Source: HGM04593 sp045589695 (GTDB lineage: Bacteria; Bacteroidota; Bacteroidia; Bacteroidales; Bacteroidaceae). Taken from it: a stretch of 64,000 nucleotides of DNA. The position numbers were made by a program, and so were the translations under genes. The DNA lies in NCBI GenBank assembly GCA_045589695.1, contig JAZNPP010000026.1, forward strand, positions 86,205 through 150,204. The letters run 5' to 3'. Under the pieces are notes generated by a model. It saw only the letters and a program-made list of their open reading frames with translations. It was not told the origin of the DNA and made no database searches. Positions 1 to 7,503 of the stretch are shown here, in pieces; positions within the stretch are counted from its first letter, which is position 1; each line of letters starts with the position of its first letter.

Positions 1-1315
1 CTACAGTGTAACCCTCTTCGAGAGCCGATGCGATAGAGAATACACGCATGTCGGTCGGGTTCGCGAGTTCTTCGTCAAGATTGTCGAAGTGAGTATGCTC
101 GTTTCCTACAAAACCGTGCATGCCCTGGCCTATCATACGCAAGCCCTTCTGGATTACCTCTTCGAAACTGCGGCCGATAGACATTATTTCGCCCACCGAC
201 TTCATGCTTGAGCCTATCTGACGTGATACGCCCGCGAACTTAGTCAAGTCCCAACGAGGTATCTTGCAGATAAGGTAATCAAGTTCAGGAGCTTTATATG
301 CGCTGTTGGGAGTACCCATCTCTCCAATCTCGTCAAGAGTGTACCCGAGAGCTATCTTGGCGGCCACGAACGCAAGAGGATATCCGGTAGCTTTAGATGC
401 AAGAGCTGAAGAACGGCTCAAGCGGGCATTGACCTCAATTACACGATAGTCGTTCGTTTCAGCGTTAAAAGCGTACTGTATGTTGCACTCGCCGACAATG
501 CCGAGGTGACGGATAGCCTTTACTGAAATCTCCTGCATGAACTTAACCTGTTCAGGCGTAAGCGAACATGTAGGAGCCACGACAATAGACTCGCCGGTGT
601 GAATGCCGAGCGGGTCGAAGTTCTCCATGCTTGCCACTGTGAAACAATGGTCGTTAGCGTCACGTATAACTTCGAACTCAATCTCCTTCCATCCCTTAAG
701 CGATTCTTCTACGAGTATCTGGTTTGAGAAAGTGAATGCGCTCTCTGCGAGTTCCTTGAAACTTGCCTCGTCACGGCAGATGCCGCTGCCGAGGCCGCCG
801 AGAGCGTATGCTGAACGCACCATTACCGGAAATCCTATCTCATGAGCTGCTTTCAAAGCATCTTCCATGCTCTCGACAGCCTGGCTCACGGGAGTCTTCA
901 TAGGTATCTCGTCGAGTTTCTTGACGAAAAGGTCGCGGTCCTCTGTATACATGATAGCCTCTACTGATGTACCGAGGACTTTCACTCCGTACTTGTCAAG
1001 AATACCCTTCTGATAGAGTTCCGTACCGCAGTTCAGCGCAGTCTGTCCGCCGAATGCGAGCAGAATGCCGTCGGGACGCTCCTTCTTTATAATTTCCTCG
1101 ACATTATGTATATCTACTGGAAGGAAATACACCTTATCGGCAATACCTTCAGAGGTCTGGATTGTTGCGACATTGGGGTTAATCAGCACCGATTGAATAC
1201 CCTCTTCACGCAGCGCTTTGAGCGCTTGCGAGCCGGAATAGTCGAACTCGCCTGCCTGACCAATGCGCAACGCGCCGGAACCGAGCAACAGCACCTTATT
1301 CAGTTTTTCTTTCAT
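1..1315 (-). CDS. carB: Carbamoyl-phosphate synthase large subunit, N-terminal part (runs off the window)
   Basis: Makes carbamoyl phosphate from bicarbonate, ATP and glutamine-derived ammonia for pyrimidine and arginine synthesis in the cytoplasm. The reverse strand from the ATG at 1315 gives MKEKLNKVLLLGSGALRIGQ, followed by the invariant GEFDYSGSQA motif. ATP-grasp signatures of the carboxyphosphate half follow (VRSAYALGGLGSG, ESLKGWKEIEFEV, NARLSRSSALASKATGYPLA). About 438 codons are present and the C-terminal part lies beyond position 1. It starts 39 bp after the PurF-like gene and is probably co-transcribed with it. In Bacteroides relatives carA normally sits between these two genes; here there is no room for it. 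The identity is secure and only the length is unknown. Confidence 0.95.
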   Translation of the reverse strand, partial: MKEKLNKVLLLGSGALRIGQAGEFDYSGSQALKALREEGIQSVLINPNVATIQTSEGIADKVYFLPVDIHNVEEIIKKERPDGILLAFGGQTALNCGTELYQKGILDKYGVKVLGTSVEAIMYTEDRDLFVKKLDEIPMKTPVSQAVESMEDALKAAHEIGFPVMVRSAYALGGLGSGICRDEASFKELAESAFTFSNQILVEESLKGWKEIEFEVIRDANDHCFTVASMENFDPLGIHTGESIVVAPTCSLTPEQVKFMQEISVKAIRHLGIVGECNIQYAFNAETNDYRVIEVNARLSRSSALASKATGYPLAFVAAKIALGYTLDEIGEMGTPNSAYKAPELDYLICKIPRWDLTKFAGVSRQIGSSMKSVGEIMSIGRSFEEVIQKGLRMIGQGMHGFVGNEHTHFDNLDEELANPTDMRVFSIASALEEGYTV

Positions 1316-1354
1316 ATTATATAAATATATAAGGGTTTAATATTTACTACAGAT

Positions 1355-3235
1355 TTACTTGTAAAGATATTTTTCGTAATGATATACAAATGCCTCATTC
1401 ACAAGACGGTTTCCGCCGGGTGTCGGGTATATACCGCTGAAATACCAGTCGCCCAAATGGTTTGGACATGCGTCATGCAGGCCTTCAAGAGACTGGAATA
1501 CAAGTTCAAGTTCCGCATTCAAATCGACAGGTTTCAGCAGGTCGGCGATTTTTTTCGAAATTTCATCGGCTGTAAACGGATGATAAATAGCGCGTGTGCA
1601 GTTTACCTGTTCCGAATCAGGCTTCTTCAATTCTTCCACACAAGCCCTGTATGTCTCGTCGATAATATGACGTTTGCCGTTTTCATAAAGCAGTTCAAGA
1701 GCAGCCTTGAACGCGACGAAATGGTCAAATTTCTCCATGTCTATACCATAGTAGTCGGGATAACGTATTTGCGGGCTCGAAGATACCACGATAATCTTCT
1801 TCGGTTCAAGACGGTCCAGAATATTCAGAATACTCTGTTTCAAAGTCGTGCCTCTTACAATACTGTCATCGATAACGACAAGATTATCAACCTTTGGCTT
1901 TATTGTGCCATAGGTGATGTCATATACGTGGGCCGCAAGGTCGTTTCTCTTGTCACTTGTAGAGATGAACGTACGCATCTTGATATCCTTGTTCGCCACC
2001 TTTTCTTGACGTACCTTCTTTGTCACTATAGCGTTCAGTTCTTCCGCCGTAAAGCTCTTGCCTGAATTTATCTCTTTAACCTTCCATTCATCGAGATACT
2101 CCTGCATACCCTCCATCATTCCGTAGAACGCCATTTCGGCAGTATTAGGTATGAATGAGAACACCGTATTGTCAAGGTCATAACCGATGGCTTTCAGAAT
2201 CTGTTCCTTAAGATTAAAGCCAAGCGACTTTCTCTCTTTGTATATGTCTCCATCATTGCCTCGGCTGAAATATATACGTTCGAACGAGCAAGGCAGAAGG
2301 GCTTTCTGAGGTATGACAATCTCTCTTCTCAAATCACCGCGCTTGTTCATTATAAGAGCTTCGCCCGGCTGTATCTCAATAACCTCATCGGCTTTCAAAT
2401 TCATTGCGGTCTGCAAAGCCGCACGTTCGCTGGCAACAAGAAAAATCTCGTCATTAGCGTACCAGTATGCGGTTCTCACTCCCCATGGGTCACGCATCAC
2501 GAACATTTCACCGCTGCCCGTCACGCCGCAGAAGACATAGCCGCCGTCAAGCATCGGAGTAGATGTGCGAAGTACATTCGCCATATCGACACGCTCCTCT
2601 ATCGTATTAGTTATATCCATGCCTTCGAGTCCCTCGGCCTCGCAATCCTTAAAGATGCGTTCAACCTCACGGTCAAGACGGTGCCCCATAAGCTCAAGCA
2701 TAATGTATGTGTCGGCATGCACTCTCGGATGCTGTCCGTGAGATACAAGTTCATGGAATACGTCATCGACATTCGTTATATGGAAATTTCCGCATAACGC
2801 CAAGTTTTTCGCGCGCCAGTTGTTGCGGCGGAGGAAAGGATGCACATATTGCATGCCCGTCTTTCCTGTTGCCGAATAACGCAGGTGTCCCATGTAAAGT
2901 TCACCGGCAAATCCGAAGTGACGGTATGCATAGTCCGCATTGTTCTGATACTCCTTCGGATGCGACGACACGCCTTTGTTGGCATAATCGAACACCGTAG
3001 AAATTGCGCCTGAGCCTTCGGCTCTTTCACGGAACATATAATCTTCGCCCGGAGAAGCTTTCAGCTTCACGCAAGCGATACCTGCGCCTTGCTGGCCTCG
3101 GTTATACTGCTTGTTCATCAACAAGAAAAGTTTGTTCATGCCGTATGCCCATGTGCCATACTTCTCTTGATAATAATTCAAAGGCTTGCGCAGTCGAATC
3201 ATAGCAACGCCGCATTCATGTAATAGAGGTTCCAT
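1355..3235 (-). CDS. Amidophosphoribosyltransferase, long Bacteroidota form (PurF family)
   Basis: Class-II glutamine amidotransferase joined to a phosphoribosyltransferase domain; the family moves glutamine amide nitrogen onto PRPP, the first step of purine synthesis. The N-terminus is MEPLLHECGVAM, where Cys8 is the predicted N-terminal nucleophile after removal of a short propeptide. A PRPP loop VVIDDSIVRGTT and the following SSSPQIRYPDYYGIDM stretch mark the PRTase domain. At 626 residues it is much longer than E. coli PurF (about 505), with a long acidic and lysine-rich segment between the domains and a C-terminal extension. This long form is typical beside carAB in Bacteroidota, and genomes may also encode a short PurF. 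Its exact role versus a second PurF is unknown. Leader structures upstream suggest regulation. Confidence 0.9.
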   Translation of the reverse strand: MEPLLHECGVAMIRLRKPLNYYQEKYGTWAYGMNKLFLLMNKQYNRGQQGAGIACVKLKASPGEDYMFRERAEGSGAISTVFDYANKGVSSHPKEYQNNADYAYRHFGFAGELYMGHLRYSATGKTGMQYVHPFLRRNNWRAKNLALCGNFHITNVDDVFHELVSHGQHPRVHADTYIMLELMGHRLDREVERIFKDCEAEGLEGMDITNTIEERVDMANVLRTSTPMLDGGYVFCGVTGSGEMFVMRDPWGVRTAYWYANDEIFLVASERAALQTAMNLKADEVIEIQPGEALIMNKRGDLRREIVIPQKALLPCSFERIYFSRGNDGDIYKERKSLGFNLKEQILKAIGYDLDNTVFSFIPNTAEMAFYGMMEGMQEYLDEWKVKEINSGKSFTAEELNAIVTKKVRQEKVANKDIKMRTFISTSDKRNDLAAHVYDITYGTIKPKVDNLVVIDDSIVRGTTLKQSILNILDRLEPKKIIVVSSSPQIRYPDYYGIDMEKFDHFVAFKAALELLYENGKRHIIDETYRACVEELKKPDSEQVNCTRAIYHPFTADEISKKIADLLKPVDLNAELELVFQSLEGLHDACPNHLGDWYFSGIYPTPGGNRLVNEAFVYHYEKYLYK

Positions 3236-3646
3236 AATGATAAAAATAATTTCTGCTAATATACAAAAAAAGTCGTTTCAAACGAAACGACTATAATAAA
3301 ACTATAAAAAATAAACATACATAACGGAACGCAAAGAGGCAAAAACGGCAGAGGAGCATTTTTTAAAGCCCTCAAACATTAGGTTTTTGTCGTTTTTGCG
3401 TTTCATAGCACCGTATTTACTCTGCGAAGATACAAAAAAATATTTTACCACACACATCATGAAGCCTTTTTTTTTAAATATGAGCTTGCGGTAATCCGTA
3501 CCGCAGAGCCGCCAGCAAGCGCATACGCCACACGCTTCGGCATATCATGACATCATGCGGCATAAACCGCAACTGTCCGGAAAGCGTAAAAGAGCAAGCC
3601 AAGAGCCTTCAACAGGCAGTATTCAGCCTATCGGCAATTTTTATAT
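3236..3646 (-). promoter_or_regulatory. Structured leader and intergenic region of the PurF-like gene
   Basis: No gene is seen in these 411 bases. Read on the minus strand towards the start codon at 3235, a -7-like box TATCTTCG lies at 3432-3425 (one base from TAnnTTTG, with no good -33). It is followed by a long imperfect inverted repeat (arms around 3328-3347 and 3385-3404, outer arms AACGCAAA/TTTGCGTT). A terminator-like hairpin at 3271-3292 comes next. A separate small stem TGCGGTA/TACCGCA lies near 3485-3505. A leader with two alternative stems before a nucleotide-synthesis gene would suit attenuation. This is inference from structure only. Confidence 0.35.
3271..3292 (-). terminator. 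Intrinsic-terminator-like hairpin just upstream of the PurF-like gene
   Basis: Perfect 9-bp stem AGTCGTTTC/GAAACGACT with loop AAAC. On the minus strand it is followed directly by a run of seven T (3270-3264). It lies only 36 bp before the start codon at 3235, so it either ends transcription from the aminotransferase side or acts as a leader attenuator. Confidence 0.65.
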
Positions 3647-4948
3647 TTAATGATTTTTATTGAACAGCGCGGCCCGTTCTTCGAGCATGGCGTAATGATG
3701 CGGTTTTATATTCGATGAGCATGCACGTATTCCGTTGCGTGCAGCTCCTGTCGTAGCAAGGTCTATTCCGCTTATGCCATAGTATAGAAGTTCTTTCAGC
3801 AGCTCTCCGCCGTCCATATCCTTGTAGCCTAAAGTAAAGAAAAAACCGTCGCTAACCGGTTCTTCGCCGTCAGTGTCATATACTACGTTGAAACCGTTGC
3901 GCACAAGAATATCCTTTATTCTCGCCGTACGCAAGGCATACTCCTTTATGTCTCCCACGAAATTGTACTCCCCGTCACATGCCGCTTTCAGCATAGCGGC
4001 CATAGCGCATTGCGCCGAGTGCGACACGCCAGAGGAAAACGAATAGAGAAAAGCGTATGCGAACGCAGCGCCGAACTTAGGCATGCCGTAACGCTGATCA
4101 AGAGCATCGTACCGGCGGTTGAAAAGCGCGTCAGAAATGCATGCGAGAGCAATCCTCTGCCCGGCATAACTGAATATCTTCGAAGCGCTCATGAGAATGA
4201 TATAATTGTCGGTATAATGCGACACGCTCGGCTGGAACGGCGGCTCGAACGGCACGCTCATGTCACGTCTGAAGTCCATTGTCATATATGCCAGGTCCTC
4301 AATGACAATCACATCATGCCTTCTTGCCGCACGCCCTATTATATCAAGTTCCTCTTCGGTCAATGACATCCATGTAGGATTATTCGGCGTTGAATAAAGT
4401 ATAGCGCATATATTTCCCGTCAAAAGCATCTCTTCGAGCTTTGCTTCAAGAGCCGTTCCACGGCATTCGGCGATGTCGAACGACGTGATGTTCACGCCTA
4501 TGACCTGTGCCTGAAGCTTCTGGACAGGAAATCCCGGGTCAATGTAAAGCACGGTATTGCGTTCAGCGTCAAGTTGCGATGCGATCATCAGCGAAGCGAA
4601 CGACGCCTGCATGGAACCCACAGTCGGAATACATCCGGCAGGAGATATGTCAGTATTCACGAACGCCTTTAAAAAGCGTGACGCCTGCTCCTTAATTTCC
4701 GGAATACCGTCAATTATAGGATATACCGACGCAACGCCGCGTCGCAGAGCCTCACATTCAGCCTTCACGCCGACAGCCGACGGCGGCAGCCCGGGCACGC
4801 CCATTTCGAAGTGAATGAATTCAGTACCCGTACGCTGTTCGGCGAGGCGCACCACCGCGCCCACCTGACGAATAGAAGCTTTACGAATATCGTCTATTTC
4901 TAACTCTTTTACGATCGCGTCTATTATTTTTGAATCTATGATAGGCAT
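3647..4948 (-). CDS. Class I/II PLP-dependent aminotransferase
   Basis: A fold-type I PLP enzyme of 433 residues that presumably transfers amino groups between an amino acid and a keto acid; the substrate is not predictable. Motifs seen are MGVPGLPPSAVG near the N-terminus, TVGSMQASFA at the cofactor phosphate site, STPNNPTW for the substrate-carboxylate Asn, IEDLAYM for the pyridine-binding Asp, and SASKIFSYAGQRIA carrying the Schiff-base lysine. The start MPIIDSK matches the usual N-terminal position of this family. The gene stands alone: about 350 bp separate it from the EttA gene upstream and 410 bp from the PurF-like gene downstream. Confidence 0.85.
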   Translation of the reverse strand: MPIIDSKIIDAIVKELEIDDIRKASIRQVGAVVRLAEQRTGTEFIHFEMGVPGLPPSAVGVKAECEALRRGVASVYPIIDGIPEIKEQASRFLKAFVNTDISPAGCIPTVGSMQASFASLMIASQLDAERNTVLYIDPGFPVQKLQAQVIGVNITSFDIAECRGTALEAKLEEMLLTGNICAILYSTPNNPTWMSLTEEELDIIGRAARRHDVIVIEDLAYMTMDFRRDMSVPFEPPFQPSVSHYTDNYIILMSASKIFSYAGQRIALACISDALFNRRYDALDQRYGMPKFGAAFAYAFLYSFSSGVSHSAQCAMAAMLKAACDGEYNFVGDIKEYALRTARIKDILVRNGFNVVYDTDGEEPVSDGFFFTLGYKDMDGGELLKELLYYGISGIDLATTGAARNGIRACSSNIKPHHYAMLEERAALFNKNH

Positions 4949-5301
4949 TTCTTACAGGTTTTCTTCTTGAATTCGATTCCAACTTCTTCAGCATCCTTCT
5001 CGTTTTGGCCTTGCCGAGCATTTTCTTTGCAGCACGGGAAATACTTTTCCCTTTCTTCTTATATATAATGAACAGCAACAAAGGAATCATATCCGTTTAT
5101 ATTTCAATTGACGATGTCCGCAGGCATATAGTTTATTGTACAAAAAGCGAGACAACAAGGCTTGCGCAGTTTCTGTAAACAAATGATTATTCAAAAGCAT
5201 TAGAGCAAGGCTTGCAACGCTGTAGAACACCGGAGTTCAGTAACCTAAATGAGGATTCTACATCGTTGCGTAACGCAGCTATAGCGCTTTTAATTAGCCA
5301 T

Positions 5302-6999
5302 TCAGTCTTCCATTAACTTACGATACCTGACCTTCTTCGGTTCCTCAATACCCAGACGGCGCATTTTATTCTCTTCATAGTCAGAATAAGATCCCTCGAA
5401 CGAGAAAACATTTCCGTCGCCTTCGAAAGCGATGATATGAGTACAGATACGGTCAAGGAACCAACGGTCGTGGCTGATTACCACAGCGCAGCCCGCAAAG
5501 TTCTCAAGGCCTTCTTCGAGGGCACGGAGAGTGTTCACGTCAATATCATTGGTAGGCTCGTCGAGGAGGAGAACGTTGCCGCCCTCTTTAAGAGCCATAG
5601 CGAGATGCAGACGGTTACGTTCACCGCCGGACAGGACGCCGCATTTCTTCTCCTGGTCGGCGCCGGCGAAGTTGAAGCGTGAAAGGTAAGCGCGTACGTT
5701 TATCTCCTTGCCTCCAAGACGCATCAGTTCGTTGCCCTGGCTCATAACCTCATAAACGCTCTTGTCGGGAAGAATATCCTTGTGGTTCTGGTCCACGTAA
5801 GCGATCTTTACGGTCTCGCCCACTTCGAATGTTCCTTCATCGACAGACTCAAGACCCATAATCATGCGGAAGAGGGTCGTCTTACCGGCGCCGTTGGGAC
5901 CGATGACACCGACAATGCCGTTAGGAGGCAGCATGAAGTTCAGATTACTGAAGAGGCGTTTATCGCCGAATGACTTACCGATATTTTCGGCATTGATGAC
6001 CTTATTGCCCAAACGAGGGCCGTTAGGGATGAATATCTCAAGCTTCTCTTCACGCTCTTTCTGGTCCTCGTTGAGCATGCGTTCATAAGAGTTAAGACGA
6101 GCCTTACCCTTAGCCTGACGGGCCTTAGGCGACATACGTACCCATTCAAGCTCACGTTCGAGAGTCTTGCGGCGCTTGCTTGCCGATTTCTCTTCCTGTT
6201 CCATACGCTTTGTCTTCTGTTCGAGCCATGAAGAGTAATTGCCTTGCCAAGGGATACCCTCGCCTCGGTCAAGTTCAAGAATCCAACCGGCGACGTCGTC
6301 AAGGAAGTAACGGTCGTGAGTAACGGCGATTACAGTGCCCTCGTACTGATTGAGATGCTGTTCGAGCCAGTCGATGCTTTCAGCGTCGAGGTGGTTGGTA
6401 GGCTCGTCCAGAAGAAGCACATCGGGTTTCTGCAGCAGCAGGCGGCAGAGAGCCACACGGCGACGTTCACCGCCCGAAAGATGATCTACAAGTTCGTCGG
6501 GAGCCGGGCAGCGCAGAGCGGCCATAGCACGTTCGAGCTTGCTGTCGAGATTCCATGCGTCAGTAGCGTCGATGATGTCCTGAAGTTCCGCCTGACGGGC
6601 GAAGAGCTGGTTCATTTTGTTCTCGTCCTCATAATATTCCGGCAGAGCGAACTTCATGTTTATCTCCTCGTATTCCGCAAGAGCGTCCACTGTAGCCTGC
6701 ACGCCCTCTTTCACGCACTCCATCACAGTCTTTCCGTCCTGCAGTTGAGGGTCCTGCGGCAGATAGCCTACAGAATAGCCCGGCGACCACACCACATTGC
6801 CCTGAAAGTCATTATCGATGCCTGCAATAATCTTCATAAGCGTAGATTTACCGGCACCGTTCATACCCACGATACCGATTTTCGCTCCGTAGAAGAATGA
6901 GAGGTAGATATTCTTTAGAATTTGTTTGTTTGTCTGTTTGATGGTCTTGCTAAGGCCTACCATCGAGAAGATAATTTTCTTGTCGTCTACTGTTGCCAT
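5302..6999 (-). CDS. ettA: Energy-dependent translational throttle protein EttA (ABC-F ATPase)
   Basis: Soluble ABC-F protein that binds the ribosomal E site and gates the first elongation steps according to cellular ATP/ADP. Its 565 residues hold two ABC domains: Walker A GMNGAGKST with signature LSGGERRRVAL and Walker B LLLDEPTNHLD, then GPNGAGKTT with LSGGERNRLHLA and LLLDEPTNDID. A basic linker rich in Lys, Arg and Glu (around residues 260-320, with WVRMSPKARQAKGKAR) is the EttA-type P-site tRNA interaction motif. No membrane segment is present. It is monocistronic, with a repeat-rich stretch upstream that carries several -7-like boxes for this strand. Confidence 0.95.
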   Translation of the reverse strand: MATVDDKKIIFSMVGLSKTIKQTNKQILKNIYLSFFYGAKIGIVGMNGAGKSTLMKIIAGIDNDFQGNVVWSPGYSVGYLPQDPQLQDGKTVMECVKEGVQATVDALAEYEEINMKFALPEYYEDENKMNQLFARQAELQDIIDATDAWNLDSKLERAMAALRCPAPDELVDHLSGGERRRVALCRLLLQKPDVLLLDEPTNHLDAESIDWLEQHLNQYEGTVIAVTHDRYFLDDVAGWILELDRGEGIPWQGNYSSWLEQKTKRMEQEEKSASKRRKTLERELEWVRMSPKARQAKGKARLNSYERMLNEDQKEREEKLEIFIPNGPRLGNKVINAENIGKSFGDKRLFSNLNFMLPPNGIVGVIGPNGAGKTTLFRMIMGLESVDEGTFEVGETVKIAYVDQNHKDILPDKSVYEVMSQGNELMRLGGKEINVRAYLSRFNFAGADQEKKCGVLSGGERNRLHLAMALKEGGNVLLLDEPTNDIDVNTLRALEEGLENFAGCAVVISHDRWFLDRICTHIIAFEGDGNVFSFEGSYSDYEENKMRRLGIEEPKKVRYRKLMED

Positions 7000-7097
7000 A
7001 TAATATAATTTAATAATGTCCGCTCAAAAGGAGAAGCAGTCGGTCATCATAAGAAACATCATAGCCGCTTTAAACCTTGCTTCGCCATTTATACTGC

Positions 7098-7203
7098 AAA
7101 TATACTCACAAACGAGCGAGAAATTTGAAGCTTGCTTCAATATTTTTCAAAGCGAGTGCAGAAATATTCGAGCTTTAGCTCAAATATACTCACAAACGAG
7201 CGA
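7098..7203. repeat. Direct repeat of a 22-bp motif upstream of ettA
   Basis: The 22-bp sequence beginning AAATATACTCACAAACGAGC occurs identically at 7098-7119 and 7182-7203. Together with the 63-bp repeat pair it fills most of the gap between ettA (start 6999) and the patatin gene (7504). No coding sequence is supported in that gap. Confidence 0.85.
7127..7189. repeat. 63-bp structured direct repeat, copy 1
   Basis: Nearly identical to 7282-7344, with one difference seen (AAAGCGAG versus AAGGCGAG). Each copy contains two tiny hairpins, GAAGC-TT-GCTTC and GAGCT-TT-AGCTC, separated by an AT-rich stretch. Each ends in CAAATATAC, which on the minus strand is TATATTTG, a match to the Bacteroidota -7 consensus TAnnTTTG. 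Confidence 0.85.
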
Positions 7204-7281
7204 AAATTGCGCAAGCGAATGGGTGAAAATTTATTTTCACACGCAATGAGCGCAGCTAAATTTCGCTGAAAGCAAAAATAT

Positions 7282-7344
7282 GAAGCTTGCTTCAATATTT
7301 TTCAAGGCGAGTGCAGAAATATTCGAGCTTTAGCTCAAATATAC
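7282..7344. repeat. 63-bp structured direct repeat, copy 2
   Basis: Second copy of the element at 7127-7189 in the same orientation. The two hairpins and the terminal CAAATATAC are retained. Between the copies lie GCGCAAGCGAATG-like AT-poor words and TTTCGCTGAAAGC, which resemble further decayed hairpin units of the same type. Confidence 0.85.
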
Positions 7345-7503
7345 GCTTTTTTCACAACATATCATACGCTACGTGACAAAAACGCGCCAACATGCCAACA
7401 AACCCCAAAATTGCATAAAAAGCGATAAAAGAACATTTGTTATACCTTTTTCATGAGACTAAGGGCAATGAATTTCGTTACATTCCTGTATGTCGGGCGT
7501 TTT

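Noticed and set aside
4881..5090. 69-codon minus-strand frame with hydrophobic start and very basic body
   Set aside because: It overlaps the first 68 bp of the aminotransferase gene in another frame, and its low-complexity Lys/Arg content comes from AT/GA-rich sequence. No family recognised.
7000..7452. CRISPR-like array upstream of the patatin gene
   Set aside because: Only two copies of each repeat, no regular spacers and no cas genes.
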